Assembly: GCA_016703265.1 (NCBI GenBank)
Contig: JADJCK010000006.1
Span: forward strand, 1 to 64,000
Length of the DNA: 64,000 bases
Source: a bacterium
Lineage (GTDB): Bacteria > Krumholzibacteriota > Krumholzibacteriia > LZORAL124-64-63
Direction of reading: 5' to 3'
The translations under genes were made by a program, and so were the position numbers. The notes under the pieces are model-generated. The model saw only the letters and a program-made list of their open reading frames with translations, was not told where the DNA came from and did no database searches. Positions 47,080-59,037 of the stretch are shown here, in pieces; the stretch's first letter is position 1, and every line of letters starts with the position of its first letter.

Positions 47080-47786
47080 CACTGCCAGCGCAGCAGCAGG
47101 GTCGCCGGGTCCAGTTCCATCCTGACCTGGGCCGGCTCGGTGCTGGCGTGCTCCTTGAGGACCTTCAGGCCGATGCGGCCGTTCTCGGTCGCCAGCCGGA
47201 TGACCACGGCAAGGTCGGCATCGTAACGCGCGATCTCCTGCGGGATGCCGCGCTCGTCGAACACCTGGCCCTCACGGTGAAGCAGGCCGCTGGTCCAGAC
47301 CTCGGCATTCCACTGACGCGCCAGCTTGCGGATGCCGTCAAGCTCCCACTGCTCGGTGCTCTCGAACCGCGGCGTGCCGTCCATGACCACCATGTCGGGC
47401 GTGAAGCCCGTCGTGTCCGTCAGGAACGTCACCGAGTTCTCGAGCTTCTCGACGCTGAAGAACTTGCGGTTGTAGACGAGGATGTGGCGATTGCGCTCCA
47501 TCTGCAGCTGCCGCTGCGGAAGTTCGTCCATGGCCAGCGACGCCGCCATGGCATGGAAGATCTGGTCGAAGAAATCGTTGACGTGCTCCACCGACTCCTT
47601 CGTGGAGATGTAGAGCACGCGCTTGCCCTGCAGCAGCTTGTCGATGGCCAGGCCGATCAGGAACCCGGTCTTGCCGCCGCCATTGCGCGACAGGACCACC
47701 CCGATGTTGCCGGCCCCGAGGCCGCCGCCGATGGCGCGGTCGAACACGCGGACCGGGCTGCGTTCGATCATGGACTTCTCGGGCAT
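47079..47786 (-). CDS. RecA/KaiC-fold ATPase of unknown role
   Basis: 235 residues from the ATG at 47786, which follows GAGG by six bases. The P-loop is SRNGGGKTGFLIG; Walker B-like DMVVMDG and a later EHAST segment complete a RecA-like core with strands such as RVLYISTKESVEHV. There is no second domain, so it is not RecA, RadA or DnaB. The nearest resemblance is to single-domain KaiC/DnaB-like ATPases. Translation is coupled to yggS, so it may share in cell-wall or division chores of the yggS-yggT-divIVA group, but this is guesswork. The gap to EF-G is 127 bases. Confidence 0.7.
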   Translation of the reverse strand: MPEKSMIERSPVRVFDRAIGGGLGAGNIGVVLSRNGGGKTGFLIGLAIDKLLQGKRVLYISTKESVEHVNDFFDQIFHAMAASLAMDELPQRQLQMERNRHILVYNRKFFSVEKLENSVTFLTDTTGFTPDMVVMDGTPRFESTEQWELDGIRKLARQWNAEVWTSGLLHREGQVFDERGIPQEIARYDADLAVVIRLATENGRIGLKVLKEHASTEPAQVRMELDPATLLLRWQ

Positions 47787-47913
47787 CGTCGTCCTCACTC
47801 GCTGACGTATGGCGCCGCGGCGCGAAGGCCGGCGGCAGTCTTTTCCCGGGGACGCCCGGCGACGCGCCGGGTCCCCTGCTTCGGGAACATCGGTCCTTGC
47901 GGAACCGTCTTCT

Positions 47914-50001
<2,088 letters not shown>

Positions 50002-50244
50002 GCCGTCTGTCCTTTACGCGGCGGCCGCCCGGTGGCCGCCCCCCTGGTGGTCAGGCGCACGCACGGCCGGCCCAGGTCGGGTCGGCGGCGGCGCTCAAAA
50101 AAACACGTCCGCACTGGCCGGGATGCAGGTCAGGCAGACGTGGCTCGCGGGGAAAATAGCCTGCGCCGCCCCGGAACGCAAATCCGCCCTCCCCGGTCCG
50201 GTTGGCGCCGTCCCCCGCCGGGGTGGCGGCGCCGGTTCCCGGGC

Positions 50245-52848
50245 CTACTTCCCCTTGCCCCCGCGCAGTCCCTTCAGGATCGACTTGACCTGGTCCTGGA
50301 GGGCCGGCGCCTGGGTTGAATCGGCCCCTGCGGCGGCCGAATCGGCCCCTGCGGCCGCGGAATCGGGCTTCTGGCCGGTCAGGCGGTCGAGAGCCCGGCC
50401 GGCTTCCTCGGCCAGCCTGTCGGTCACCTGCTGCTTCGCCTGGTCCACCTGCCGCCCCACGGCAGCCGTGGCCCGGTCGCGCGCCGCGCCCACCATCGCG
50501 TCGGTGTCGAGCTGCACCTGCGGGTCTTCCCAGCGGCCGGTCAGGCCCACCGGCACGACCAGGGGCGCACCCGAGCCGTCGAACAGCACCGCCGCCACCG
50601 CCGACGGGAGCTTCGCGCGCAGCCCCGCGGCGAGCGCCTGCGGCACGGTCATTTCCACGCCCAGCGCCACGGTGCCGTCGAGCGATTGCCAGCCCCCGGC
50701 CTTCACGCCGATACCGGCGGCCGTCAGGCGCAGGCCGTCCACGTACAGCTTGCCGTCCTCGATCCGGAACGGCTGCAACCACTGCGTGACCGCGATCGAC
50801 TCGAGTTGGGGCGCCGCCAGCAGCGCGGCCAGCTTCATCTGCAGCGGCGAGCCCGCGAGCCGCGCCTCGCGGAACTCCACCTGGCCCTTGGTAGTGAACG
50901 TCATCAGGTCCAGGCCGAACGTGTCGTCGAGCGCGCCCTTCAGCTTCGCCTGCCCGTCGACCAGGCCGGTGACCAGCCCGCCCAGTCGCGCGAAACGACT
51001 CATCGCCACGGCGCGGCGACTCAGTTCCTGCGCCTGGACGCCGGCCAGCTTCACGTCGAGATCCATGGTCCCGTGCGCGGGGTCGGCCAGGTTGACGGTG
51101 CCCGACATGTCGACGCGTCCGCCGTAGAGCGTGCCGCGAACGCCCTGCAGGTCCAGGCGCCCGCGGTCCAGTGCGACGATGCCCTGCACATCCTGCAGTT
51201 CATGTCCGCGCGTGAGCAGGCGCTTCATCGTGACGTCGGCCCGGCCGGTCAACAGGGCCATGCGCGCCAGTCCGCTGTCGGGGCCGGCTGCTTCCTTCTT
51301 CGTACCCGGAGGCGCCGCGTACTGGTCGGCGTCGAGCAGGCGGCCATCGACCTTCGCCGCCAGCACCGCCGGCGGCGCCACCTTCAGTTCCGGCACCAGG
51401 GCCAGGTAGTTGTCGACCGTGCCGGTGATCGTCAGGTCGGTCGTGCCCTGCCGATAGACGACGCCGTCGGCGAACAGGCGCTGGCCCTGCAGGCGGAACG
51501 GCCCATCGATGCGGTCGATGGCCGGTCGCAGTGCCGGCCCGGACATCTTCAGGTCGTGGACGCGCCCCTCGCCCACGAGTGAGAGGGCGGTCGGCGGCTG
51601 CACCGGCCCGCTCACGTCGAACACGCCGCTGACGCGACCGGACATCTCAGGCTGGCCGGGCTTCGGCGGCTGCAGGGCCATGGCCTCGGCCAGGTCCACG
51701 TCGGCCGTGACCTTGAGGGCGACCTGCGGCGTGGTGAGCAGCGAATTCATCGTGCCCGCGAGGTCGACCCGGCTGCGCGCCGTGGCGGCGGCGAAGCGCG
51801 TGATGTCGACCACGTCGTCATGCGCGCGCAGGTGGAGCTCGATGCCGGAGAGCGGCGCCGGCAAGCCGGGCGCAGTGACCCGGCCGCCGGCCAGGTCGAA
51901 TTGCACATCGTAGGCGAACGGCAGCGGTTGTCCCTTGGCCGCGGGAGCCGCCAGGCGGCCCTTGACGGTGCCGGCCAAGGCAATTTCGCCAGCCGATGTG
52001 ACACCTTCCATCCGCGGCGCCAGGAACGGCGGCAGGAAGCCGACCAGCGACGAGACCTGGGTCGGGCCGCCGGTGAAGGCGAGGTCGGCCACCGGCGCTT
52101 TCGCATCGGCCACATCGACCGTGCCCGATACCGTGACCGGCAGGTCGCCGAGCGAGAGGGTCGAGGCCGTGATGCCGAGCCGCTTGCCCGCGGCCGTCCA
52201 GGTGAGCTCCTTGTCCCAGGACAGACGCATGCCCTCGCCGAGCGTGCCCTGCGGCGAGTGGAACCGCAGCGTGTCCAGGGTGGTGCGGCCCTTGAGCGCG
52301 ATATCGCCGCCGGGCGCCAGGCTGGCCGTGAGCTTCTCCGACAACCCCGCCAGTTCGAGCAGCGGCGCGCCATCGGCGCGGCGCACGGCCACCGAACCGT
52401 TCGTGATGGTCAGGCTGCGGATGTTGACGCGCAGCGACGACCCCGCAGCCGTTGCCGGCGCGCGAGCGCCGCCGTTCGCGCCCGACTCGGGTACCTGCAC
52501 CAGCACGCGCGGGGCATCGATGGCCAGGGTCGTCACTTCGACCTGCCGCTTCAGCAGGGGGCCGAACGCGAGCGAGAGTTCAAGGCGGGCAATGTCGAGT
52601 TCGAGCAGCGGCCCGGCTCCGCCCGGCCCCACGCGCACGTCGCGCAGCACGACGCGAGGCGACGGCAGCAACCTGGCCTGCACCGTACCGATGGTGACGG
52701 GACGGCCCAGAGCGGCCTGCAGGCGGCTGCTGACCAGGTTGCGCACCGCATCGCCCGGCACCAGCCAGACGCCTGCGAGCGCCACCACCACGACGATAAC
52801 GAGCGGGATCCAGACACGCCGGCGGCGGGCCCAGGTGAAGCTGGCCAT
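50245..52848 (-). CDS. AsmA family envelope protein
   Basis: 867 residues. One N-terminal membrane helix (WIPLVIVVVVALAGVWLV) is followed by the AsmA start (LVSSRLQAALGRPVTIGTVQ, LLPSPRVVLRDVRVG), then a long repetitive beta-rich region, and a C-terminal AsmA-type block (IEDGKLYVDGLRL, VALGVEMTVPQALA). AsmA-like proteins span the periplasm and are linked to lipid transport to the outer membrane. The end holds a short DSAAAGA repeat and a coiled, charged tail. kbl lies 54 bases upstream. The 243-base gap to EF-G has no gene; it contains a GGCGCC-flanked hairpin that may end this transcript. Confidence 0.9.
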   Translation of the reverse strand: MASFTWARRRRVWIPLVIVVVVALAGVWLVPGDAVRNLVSSRLQAALGRPVTIGTVQARLLPSPRVVLRDVRVGPGGAGPLLELDIARLELSLAFGPLLKRQVEVTTLAIDAPRVLVQVPESGANGGARAPATAAGSSLRVNIRSLTITNGSVAVRRADGAPLLELAGLSEKLTASLAPGGDIALKGRTTLDTLRFHSPQGTLGEGMRLSWDKELTWTAAGKRLGITASTLSLGDLPVTVSGTVDVADAKAPVADLAFTGGPTQVSSLVGFLPPFLAPRMEGVTSAGEIALAGTVKGRLAAPAAKGQPLPFAYDVQFDLAGGRVTAPGLPAPLSGIELHLRAHDDVVDITRFAAATARSRVDLAGTMNSLLTTPQVALKVTADVDLAEAMALQPPKPGQPEMSGRVSGVFDVSGPVQPPTALSLVGEGRVHDLKMSGPALRPAIDRIDGPFRLQGQRLFADGVVYRQGTTDLTITGTVDNYLALVPELKVAPPAVLAAKVDGRLLDADQYAAPPGTKKEAAGPDSGLARMALLTGRADVTMKRLLTRGHELQDVQGIVALDRGRLDLQGVRGTLYGGRVDMSGTVNLADPAHGTMDLDVKLAGVQAQELSRRAVAMSRFARLGGLVTGLVDGQAKLKGALDDTFGLDLMTFTTKGQVEFREARLAGSPLQMKLAALLAAPQLESIAVTQWLQPFRIEDGKLYVDGLRLTAAGIGVKAGGWQSLDGTVALGVEMTVPQALAAGLRAKLPSAVAAVLFDGSGAPLVVPVGLTGRWEDPQVQLDTDAMVGAARDRATAAVGRQVDQAKQQVTDRLAEEAGRALDRLTGQKPDSAAAGADSAAAGADSTQAPALQDQVKSILKGLRGGKGK

Positions 52849-52902
52849 GATCCATCCCCCTGTCGAGCGTTCCGGCCGCCGCGTCGCGTCCCCGGGCGGG
52901 AG

Positions 52903-54099
52903 CTAGATCGCGCCGCGCTGCCGGCCCACGTTCGCGAATGCCTCGAGGCAGCGGTCCACGTGCGCATCGGTATGCGCGGCCGAGGCCTGCAGGCGGATGC
53001 GCGCCTGCCCCCGCGGCACGACCGGAAAGCTGAACCCGATGCAGTAGATGCCCTGCTGCAGCAGGTCTTTCGCCATGCCCTGGGCCATGATCGCGTCGTC
53101 CTGGTGGCGCCTGAAGTGCACCGGGATGATCGGGTGCTCGCCGGGATCGACGTCGAAGCCCAGTTCGCGCAGGCCGCTACGCAGGCGCTGCTGGTTGCGT
53201 TCGAGCTGACGCAGCGGGCCCGTGTCCTCGCGCAGGATGCGCAGGACCTCGAGTGCCGCGCCGCAGATCATCATCGGCAACGAGTTGCTGAACAGGTACG
53301 GGCGGCTCTTCTGGCGCAGCCACTCGATGACCTCGGCGCGCCCGCTGGTGCAGCCGCCGAGCGCCCCGCCGAGCGCCTTGCCGAGCGTGGTCGTGACGAT
53401 ATCGACACGACCGATGCAGCCGAACCGCTCGGCGGTCCCGCGGCCGGTCGGCCCCACGAAACCGGTGGCATGGCTGTCATCCACCATCACCAGCGCACCG
53501 TACTTCTCGGCCAGGTCGCAGATCTCGGGCAGCTTCACCAGGTCGCCGTCCATCGAGAACACGCCGTCGGTCACGATCAGCCGGAACGGCGCCGCCTGCG
53601 CGGCCTTCAACTGCTCTTCCAGGCTGTTCATGTCCGCGTGCTGGTAGATCAACCGCTGCGCCTTCGCCAGGCGCACGCCGTCGATGATCGACGCATGGTT
53701 GAGCTGGTCGGTGATGATCGTGCTGTCCTTGTCCAGCAATGGCTCGAAGATGCCGCCGTTGGCGTCGAAGCACGCCGCATAGAGGATCGTGTCCTCGGTG
53801 CCGAGGAAGTCGCTCAGTTCCCGTTCGAGCTGCTTGTGCAGCGAGGTCGTGCCGCAGATGAAGCGCACGGAGCTGAGACCGTAGCCCCACTCGGACAGCG
53901 TGCGCCGCGCGGCTTCGGTCACGCGCGGATCCGAGGCCAGTCCCAGGTAGTTGTTCGCGCAGAAGTTCAGCACCGTGCGGCCGCCGACGGTCACCTCGGC
54001 GCCCTGCGGGCCTTCGAGCACCCGCTCCTCCTTGTAGAGGCCCTGCGCACGCAACGAATCCAGTTCGCCCCGCAGGACCTCTCCCAGTTTCCCGTACAT
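52903..54099 (-). CDS. kbl: 2-amino-3-ketobutyrate coenzyme A ligase (glycine C-acetyltransferase)
   Basis: Joins glycine and acetyl-CoA to 2-amino-3-oxobutyrate, or the reverse in threonine breakdown. 398 residues of the alpha-oxoamine synthase family: NFCANNYLGLASDPRV, GYGLSSVRFICGTTSLHKQL, DDSHATGFVG, and the PLP-lysine segment TTLGKALGGALGG. The text matches Kbl better than ALA synthase or AON synthase. No threonine dehydrogenase gene is adjacent. fba lies 16 bases upstream on the same strand and may be co-transcribed. Confidence 0.95.
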   Translation of the reverse strand: MYGKLGEVLRGELDSLRAQGLYKEERVLEGPQGAEVTVGGRTVLNFCANNYLGLASDPRVTEAARRTLSEWGYGLSSVRFICGTTSLHKQLERELSDFLGTEDTILYAACFDANGGIFEPLLDKDSTIITDQLNHASIIDGVRLAKAQRLIYQHADMNSLEEQLKAAQAAPFRLIVTDGVFSMDGDLVKLPEICDLAEKYGALVMVDDSHATGFVGPTGRGTAERFGCIGRVDIVTTTLGKALGGALGGCTSGRAEVIEWLRQKSRPYLFSNSLPMMICGAALEVLRILREDTGPLRQLERNQQRLRSGLRELGFDVDPGEHPIIPVHFRRHQDDAIMAQGMAKDLLQQGIYCIGFSFPVVPRGQARIRLQASAAHTDAHVDRCLEAFANVGRQRGAI

Positions 54100-54115
54100 C
54101 CCCGCCTCCCAGGTG

Positions 54116-55138
54116 TTACGAACGGTAACGGCGCGCCATCTCGTCGAGGCCGATGTTGGGCACCTTGTCGGCCCAGCCGGCCTGCCCGAAGGCGATCATG
54201 CGTTCCTTCACGACCTGCGCCATCGCTTCACGCGCCGGCTTCATGTAGTCGCGGGGATCGAACTTCTCGGGCGTCTCGGCGAAGACCTTGCGGATGGCGC
54301 CGGTGATCGCCAGGCGGTTGTCGGTGTCGACGTTGATCTTGCGCACGCCGTGCTTGATGCCCTTCTGGATGGCCTCGACAGGCACGCCGTAGCTCTCCTT
54401 GAGCTTGCCGCCGTACTTGTTGATCATGTCGACCAGTTCGCGCGGCACGCTGCTCGAGCCGTGCATCACCAGGTGCGTGTTCGGCAGGCGGCGATGGATA
54501 TCCTCGATGACGTCCATCTTGAGCACGTCGCCCTCGGGCTTGCGCGTGAACTTGTAGGCGCCGTGGCTCGTGCCGATGGCGACGGCCAGCGCATCGCAGC
54601 CGGTGTCGGCGACGAAGCGCTCGGCCTCGGCCGGGTCGGTCAGGTGGGCCAGGGCCTCGTCACCGGTCAGGCCGGCACCGTGCCCGTCCTCGATGCCGCC
54701 CAGGCAGCCGATCTCGGCCTCCACCGTCACGCCCAGCGAGTGGGCGCGCTTCACGACCTGCCGCGTCACCTCGACGTTGTACTCGTAGGTGGCCGGCGAC
54801 TTGCCGTCCTCCATCAGCGAGCCGTCCATCATCACCGAGGTGAAGCCCTGGTCGATGGCGCTGAAGCACGTGGCCGGGCTGTTGCCGTGGTCCTGGTGCA
54901 TAGCGATGGGGATCTTCGGGTTCAGTTCGGACGCGGCCAGCATGAGATGGCGCAGGTAGTTGTCGTTGGTGAACGATCGGGCCCCGCGGCTGGCCTGCAC
55001 GATGACCGGGCTGTTGGTCTCGGCGGCAGCCATCATGATGGCCTGGATCTGCTCCATGCTGTTCACGTTGAAGGCGCCCACACCGTAGTCGTGTTCAGCG
55101 GCGTGGTCGAGCAGGACGCGCATCGGGATCAGTGGCAT
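54116..55138 (-). CDS. fba: Fructose-bisphosphate aldolase, class II
   Basis: Glycolysis/gluconeogenesis enzyme, zinc-dependent. 340 residues from the ATG at 55138, which has a GAGGAG site. GAFNVNSMEQIQAIM, AMHQDHGNSPATC (zinc His and catalytic Asp), EAEIGCLGGIEDGH and MHGSSSVPRELVD (zinc His) are class II marks. VRKINVDTDNRLA is the phosphate-binding segment, and the CalB-like HGSSSVP loop places it in type B. Followed by kbl. Confidence 0.96.
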   Translation of the reverse strand: MPLIPMRVLLDHAAEHDYGVGAFNVNSMEQIQAIMMAAAETNSPVIVQASRGARSFTNDNYLRHLMLAASELNPKIPIAMHQDHGNSPATCFSAIDQGFTSVMMDGSLMEDGKSPATYEYNVEVTRQVVKRAHSLGVTVEAEIGCLGGIEDGHGAGLTGDEALAHLTDPAEAERFVADTGCDALAVAIGTSHGAYKFTRKPEGDVLKMDVIEDIHRRLPNTHLVMHGSSSVPRELVDMINKYGGKLKESYGVPVEAIQKGIKHGVRKINVDTDNRLAITGAIRKVFAETPEKFDPRDYMKPAREAMAQVVKERMIAFGQAGWADKVPNIGLDEMARRYRS

Positions 55139-55273
55139 GATCGACTCCTCGCGGGGCAGGAAGAAACGGGGCCGGCTTTGCCGCTCCAACCTATAACAAG
55201 CGACAGGACAAGGCAATCGCCGAGCCGTCAGTGTCCGGTTTTCGCGGTTGCGCGGGTGCCGGCGACCGCTATC

Positions 55274-56203
55274 ATGGGTCCGGCATCCAACCAGGACGGT
55301 TATCCCTTGGCTATTCCGCTTCCCGGGCACCGCCGGACGACCGTGGCCTCCCCGGCTGTCATCCTGATGGCAGCCCTCCTCGCGGCCGGGACAGCGCCGG
55401 CGGCGCCGGCAGCGCCCCTGCGCGTTGCCGTGAGCATCCCCCCCCAGCAGTGGCTGGTCGAACAGGTGGCGGGCGCCGGCATACAGGTGTCGGTACTGGT
55501 CGGCGCGGGACAGTCGCCCGAGAACTTCGCACCGACGCCCCGGCAGGTCGCCGACCTGCAGTCCGCCGAGGCGTTCTTCAGCGCCGGCGTCGCCTTCGAA
55601 CTGGGCCTGCTGCCGCGCCTGCGCGCCATGCCCGGTGCGCCGCGAACGGCCGGTCGCCGCCCGCTGAGCGACCGCCACGGCACCCATGGCGACGATGAGG
55701 ACCCGCACGCCTGGCTCGATCCGCCCGAAGCCGTCGCCTTTGCCGACACCGTCTGTCGCGTGTTGTCCGAACTGCGTCCCGGGAACGCCGCCGAGTACGC
55801 CCGCGGCCGTGACGCGCTGGCGGCCAGGCTCGCGGTGCTGGACCGTGACTGCGCCGCGATGCTGCAGGGCTGCGCCGGCCGCGAGTTCTTCGTCTTCCAC
55901 CCGGCCTACGGGCATTTTGCCAAGCGCTACGGCCTGGTGCAGGTCGCCGTCGAGGACCACGGCCACGAGCCGGGCGCGCGCCACCTGGCCGAGACCATCG
56001 AACGTGCGAAAGCCGTCGGGGCCAAGGCCATCCTGGTGCAGCCGCAGTTCCCGCAGCGTTCGGCCAAGGCCGTCGCCGGCGCCGTGGGCGCGCGCCTGGT
56101 CGTGGCCGACCCGCTGTCGTCCGACTACGAGGCGGGGCTGCGTCACCTGGCCGCCACGCTCCAGGAACTGCTCGGCTGCGGCGACGGGAAGTCGGCGCCG
56201 TGA
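55274..56203 (+). CDS. znuA: Zinc/manganese ABC transporter, substrate-binding protein
   Basis: Cluster A-I periplasmic metal-binding protein. About 309 residues with a signal peptide (SPAVILMAALLAAGTAPA). Metal-ligand segments are VLVGAGQSPENFAPTPRQV, GTHGDDEDPHAWLDP and FHPAYGHFAKRYGLVQVAVE, plus HEPGARHLA. The histidine-containing loop is short compared with E. coli ZnuA. ATG at 55274 is my choice; TTG at 55306 is a possible shorter start. The stop overlaps the GTG of znuC, so the transporter genes are coupled. Divergent from fba with 135 bases between, where the promoter must lie; no Zur box is obvious to me. Confidence 0.87.
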   Translation: MGPASNQDGYPLAIPLPGHRRTTVASPAVILMAALLAAGTAPAAPAAPLRVAVSIPPQQWLVEQVAGAGIQVSVLVGAGQSPENFAPTPRQVADLQSAEAFFSAGVAFELGLLPRLRAMPGAPRTAGRRPLSDRHGTHGDDEDPHAWLDPPEAVAFADTVCRVLSELRPGNAAEYARGRDALAARLAVLDRDCAAMLQGCAGREFFVFHPAYGHFAKRYGLVQVAVEDHGHEPGARHLAETIERAKAVGAKAILVQPQFPQRSAKAVAGAVGARLVVADPLSSDYEAGLRHLAATLQELLGCGDGKSAP

Positions 56204-56963
56204 CCGTCGTCGCCAATCCCGTGCTCGCCTGCCGCGACCTCGATTTCGGCTATGAAGGCAGGCCGGTGCTGAGCGGCGTGAACCTGGCCATCCCCGCCGG
56301 CGATTTCGTCAGCGTGGTCGGCCCCAACGGCAGCGGCAAGACGACGTTGCTGAAGCTGGCCCTCGGCCTGCTGCGCCCGACGGCCGGCGAAGTGACGGTC
56401 TTCGGCGAGCGCCCCGAACGCGCACGTCACCGGATCGGCTACGTGCCGCAGCATACGCACCTCGACCCCCTCTTCCCGGTCTCGGCCCTGGATGTCGTGC
56501 TCATGGGACGACTGGGATTGGGCGCGGGGCTCGGTCCCTGGCGCCGGCGCGACCGTGAGCCGGCGCGCGCTGCCCTGGCCGAGGTCGGTCTGGCGACCAC
56601 GCCGACCGGCATTTCGCCTCGCTCAGCGGCGGCCAGAAGCAGCGCACGCTGATTGCGCGCTCGCTCGCGGGCGAACCTGAACTGCTGCTGCTCGACGAGC
56701 CGACCGCCGGACTCGACGCCCACGTCGAGGAGGGCTTCTTCCGCCTGCTGGAGACGCTGAACCGCCGCCTGACCATCATCATGGTCTCGCACGACCTGGG
56801 CTTCGTCGCCGGTTTCGTGAAGAGCGTCATCTGCGTCGGCCAGAAGGTGGTCGTGCACCCCACCAGTGCGATCACGGGCCAGGTCATCGCCGACCTGTAC
56901 GGCGCGGACATGCGCATGATCCGGCATGACCATCGCTGCAGCGAGGAGGGCCACCAGTGCTGA
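56200..56963 (+). CDS. znuC: Zinc/manganese ABC transporter ATP-binding protein, with one frameshift
   Basis: ABC ATPase with Walker A GPNGSGKTT, signature LSGGQKQRTLIA and Walker B LLLLDEPTAGLD. The C-terminus ends with a His/Cys-rich RHDHRCSEEGHQC, common in ZnuC proteins. The frame breaks between 56590 and 56610: one missing base is needed to reach the frame that reads HFASLSGGQKQR. Corrected length is 254 residues, normal for the family. The GTG start overlaps the znuA stop and the end overlaps the znuB start. Given intact neighbours, a consensus error is likely. Confidence 0.88.
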
Positions 56964-57793
56964 CGCCGGCCTTCCTCGGCCCGCTGGCCGCACACGCCTT
57001 CCTGCAGTACGCGCTGCTGGGAGGCCTGCTGGTGGCCATCCCCTGCGGGATCGTCGGCAGCTACGTGGTGATCCGTCGCATCAGCTACATCGCGGGCGCC
57101 ATCTCGCACACCGTGCTGGCCGGTCTCGGGCTGGTCCAGTACCTGCGGGTGGTGCACGGCATGACCTGGCTGTCGCCGCTGGCCGGCGCCGCCGGCGCCG
57201 CGCTCCTCTCGGCCCTGGTCATCGGCTGGGTGAGCCTGCGCCTGCGGCAGCGCGAGGATACCGTCATCGGCGCGGTCTGGGCCGTGGGCATGGCTGCGGG
57301 CATCGTCCTGATCAGCCTGACGCCCGGCTACGCCGCCGATCTCATGAGCTACCTGTTCGGCAACATCCTCATGCTCACGCCGCGCGACCTCTACCTGATC
57401 GCGGCGCTGGCCGTTGCGGTGCTGGTCGTGGCCGCGCTCTTCCACAAGCAACTGCTCGCCGTGTGCTTCGACGACGAGTTCGCCTCGCTCCGCGGCGTGC
57501 GCACGGCACGCTACCATTTCCTGCTGCTGGGCCTGACCGCACTGACGGTGGTCGTGCTGGTGTCGGTGGTCGGCATCATCATGGTCATCGCGCTGCTCAC
57601 GCTGCCCGCCGCCACGGCCAACCACCTGACCAGGCGACTGTCGCACATGATGATCGTCGCGGCGCTGCTCTGTGCGGGGCTGACGGCGGCCGGGCTGGCA
57701 CTCAGCTACGGGCCCGACCTGCCGGCCGGCGCGGTGACGATCCTGCTGACCGGCGCGCTGTACTTCGCCACGGCGCTCGTCAAGCGGCGCTGA
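56957..57793 (+). CDS. znuB: Zinc/manganese ABC transporter permease
   Basis: ABC-3 type membrane protein of 278 residues with about eight hydrophobic helices, including HAFLQYALLGGLLVAIPCGI and VVVLVSVVGIIMVIALLTLP. Conserved motifs are IRRISYIAGAISHTVLAG and LLTLPAATANHL. The GTG at 56957 has GAGGAGG upstream and overlaps the znuC end by seven bases. Confidence 0.93.
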   Translation: MLTPAFLGPLAAHAFLQYALLGGLLVAIPCGIVGSYVVIRRISYIAGAISHTVLAGLGLVQYLRVVHGMTWLSPLAGAAGAALLSALVIGWVSLRLRQREDTVIGAVWAVGMAAGIVLISLTPGYAADLMSYLFGNILMLTPRDLYLIAALAVAVLVVAALFHKQLLAVCFDDEFASLRGVRTARYHFLLLGLTALTVVVLVSVVGIIMVIALLTLPAATANHLTRRLSHMMIVAALLCAGLTAAGLALSYGPDLPAGAVTILLTGALYFATALVKRR

Positions 57794-57799
57794 GCGGAT

Positions 57800-58947
57800 G
57801 TGAGGGTCCTGAACGGCATACGGTTCGACCGCAACGAGCTCGCCGGGAGTTTCGGTGATCTCGGCACGGACCTGCCTCTCATTGTCGGCATCATCCTGGC
57901 GACCGGCCTCGACGCCGGCAGTGTCTTCACCGTATTCGGTCTGCTCCAGATCCTGACCGGGTTCGTCTACCGCATGCCGATGCCCATGCAGCCCCTGAAA
58001 GCCATGGCTGTCCTGGTCATCACGCAGAAGATCGGCGGGGATGTGCTGCTAGGGGCTGGCGTGGCCATTGGTGCGACGATGCTGATCCTCACCCTCTCGG
58101 GTGCCCTCCAGTTGTTCGTGCGCTGGGTACCGCGGTGCGTGGTCCGCGGGGGTCCAGTTCGGGTTGGGCCTGTCCCTGGCGTCCCTTGCGATCAGGACCT
58201 ACATACCGTCCGCGGGTGGACCGGGATACGCACTGGCCGGCGCTGCAATGCTCGTCATGTTCGCCCTGTGGGGCAACCGGCGGGTCCCCCCGGGGCTCGT
58301 GGTGATCGCCATCGGAGCAGCCTACGCACTCGGGACCGGGCTGCAACTGGGTGCGATCAGCGCAGGGTTCGGGTTCGCCCTGCCGGCATTCCATCTGCCG
58401 GAAATCCCCGACATTCTCACGGGATTCGTCATCCTGGCCCTGCCGCAGCTGCCACTGTCGATCTCGAATTCGGTGATCGCCACCGAACAGACCTCGCGGG
58501 ACCTGTTTCCGATGCGTTCGGTCAGTGCCCGCAGGATCGGGTTCACCTACTCGGCAGCGAATCTGCTCGCCCCATTCCTCGGCGGCATCCCCGTGTGCCA
58601 TGGTTGCGGCGGCATGGCCGGCCACTACACGTTCGGCGCGCGCACCGGCGGCTCGGTCGTGCTCTACGGCGGGTATTTCCTGGTCCTGGGCCTGTTCCTG
58701 GGTGGACCGCTGCATGAGGTGCTGAAGGTCTTCCCCCAGCCCATCCTCGGCGTCGTGCTCCTGTTCGAGGCTCTCACGCTGTTGAGCTTCATGCGCGACC
58801 AGGCCAGGAATCCCCGGGATCTCGCCATCGCGCTCCTGGTCGGTGTCGTTGCCTTTGCGGCCCCGCAGGGCTATCGTCGGCCTGCTGCTGGGGGTCCTGG
58901 TGTACTACGGATTCCGGCGATTCGGTGAGCCTGCGAACGACTTGTGA
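57800..58947 (+). CDS. MOT1/SulP-like sulfate or molybdate transporter, with two frameshifts
   Basis: About 381 residues, roughly ten membrane helices. The N-terminus reads FDRNELAGSFGDLGTDLPL and MPMPMQPLKAMAVLVI, both hallmarks of the MOT1-type putative sulfate/molybdate transporters. VCHGCGGMAGHYTFGARTGG is the conserved second motif. Two single-base excesses break the frame: one G too many in the G5 run near 58150 and one near 58868. Removing them gives RGVQFGLGLSLASLAIRTYI and QAIVGLLLGVLVYYGFRRFG. The GTG start is seven bases after the znuB stop, so it may be part of the zinc operon. Sulfate and molybdate cannot be told apart here. Confidence 0.82.
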
Positions 58948-58991
58948 CACCGCTGAAGGTACGCCGCTGAACGGACAATGCCCCACAATGG

Positions 58992-59031
58992 ACAAGGGGT
59001 CCGGCGGCACTCGGCTCGTCGGACCCCTTGT
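58992..59031. terminator. Hairpin between the MOT1-like gene and tmRNA
   Basis: ACAAGGGGTCC (58992-59002) and GGACCCCTTGT (59021-59031) form an 11-bp perfect stem. It sits between convergent transcripts and could serve both; the plus-strand side continues TGTCTCTGG without a long T run. Confidence 0.55.
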
Positions 59032-59037
59032 TGTCTC

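Noticed and set aside
54113..55273. Upstream extension of znuA through the fba region
   Set aside because: Antisense to fba. The signal peptide begins after the ATG at 55274.
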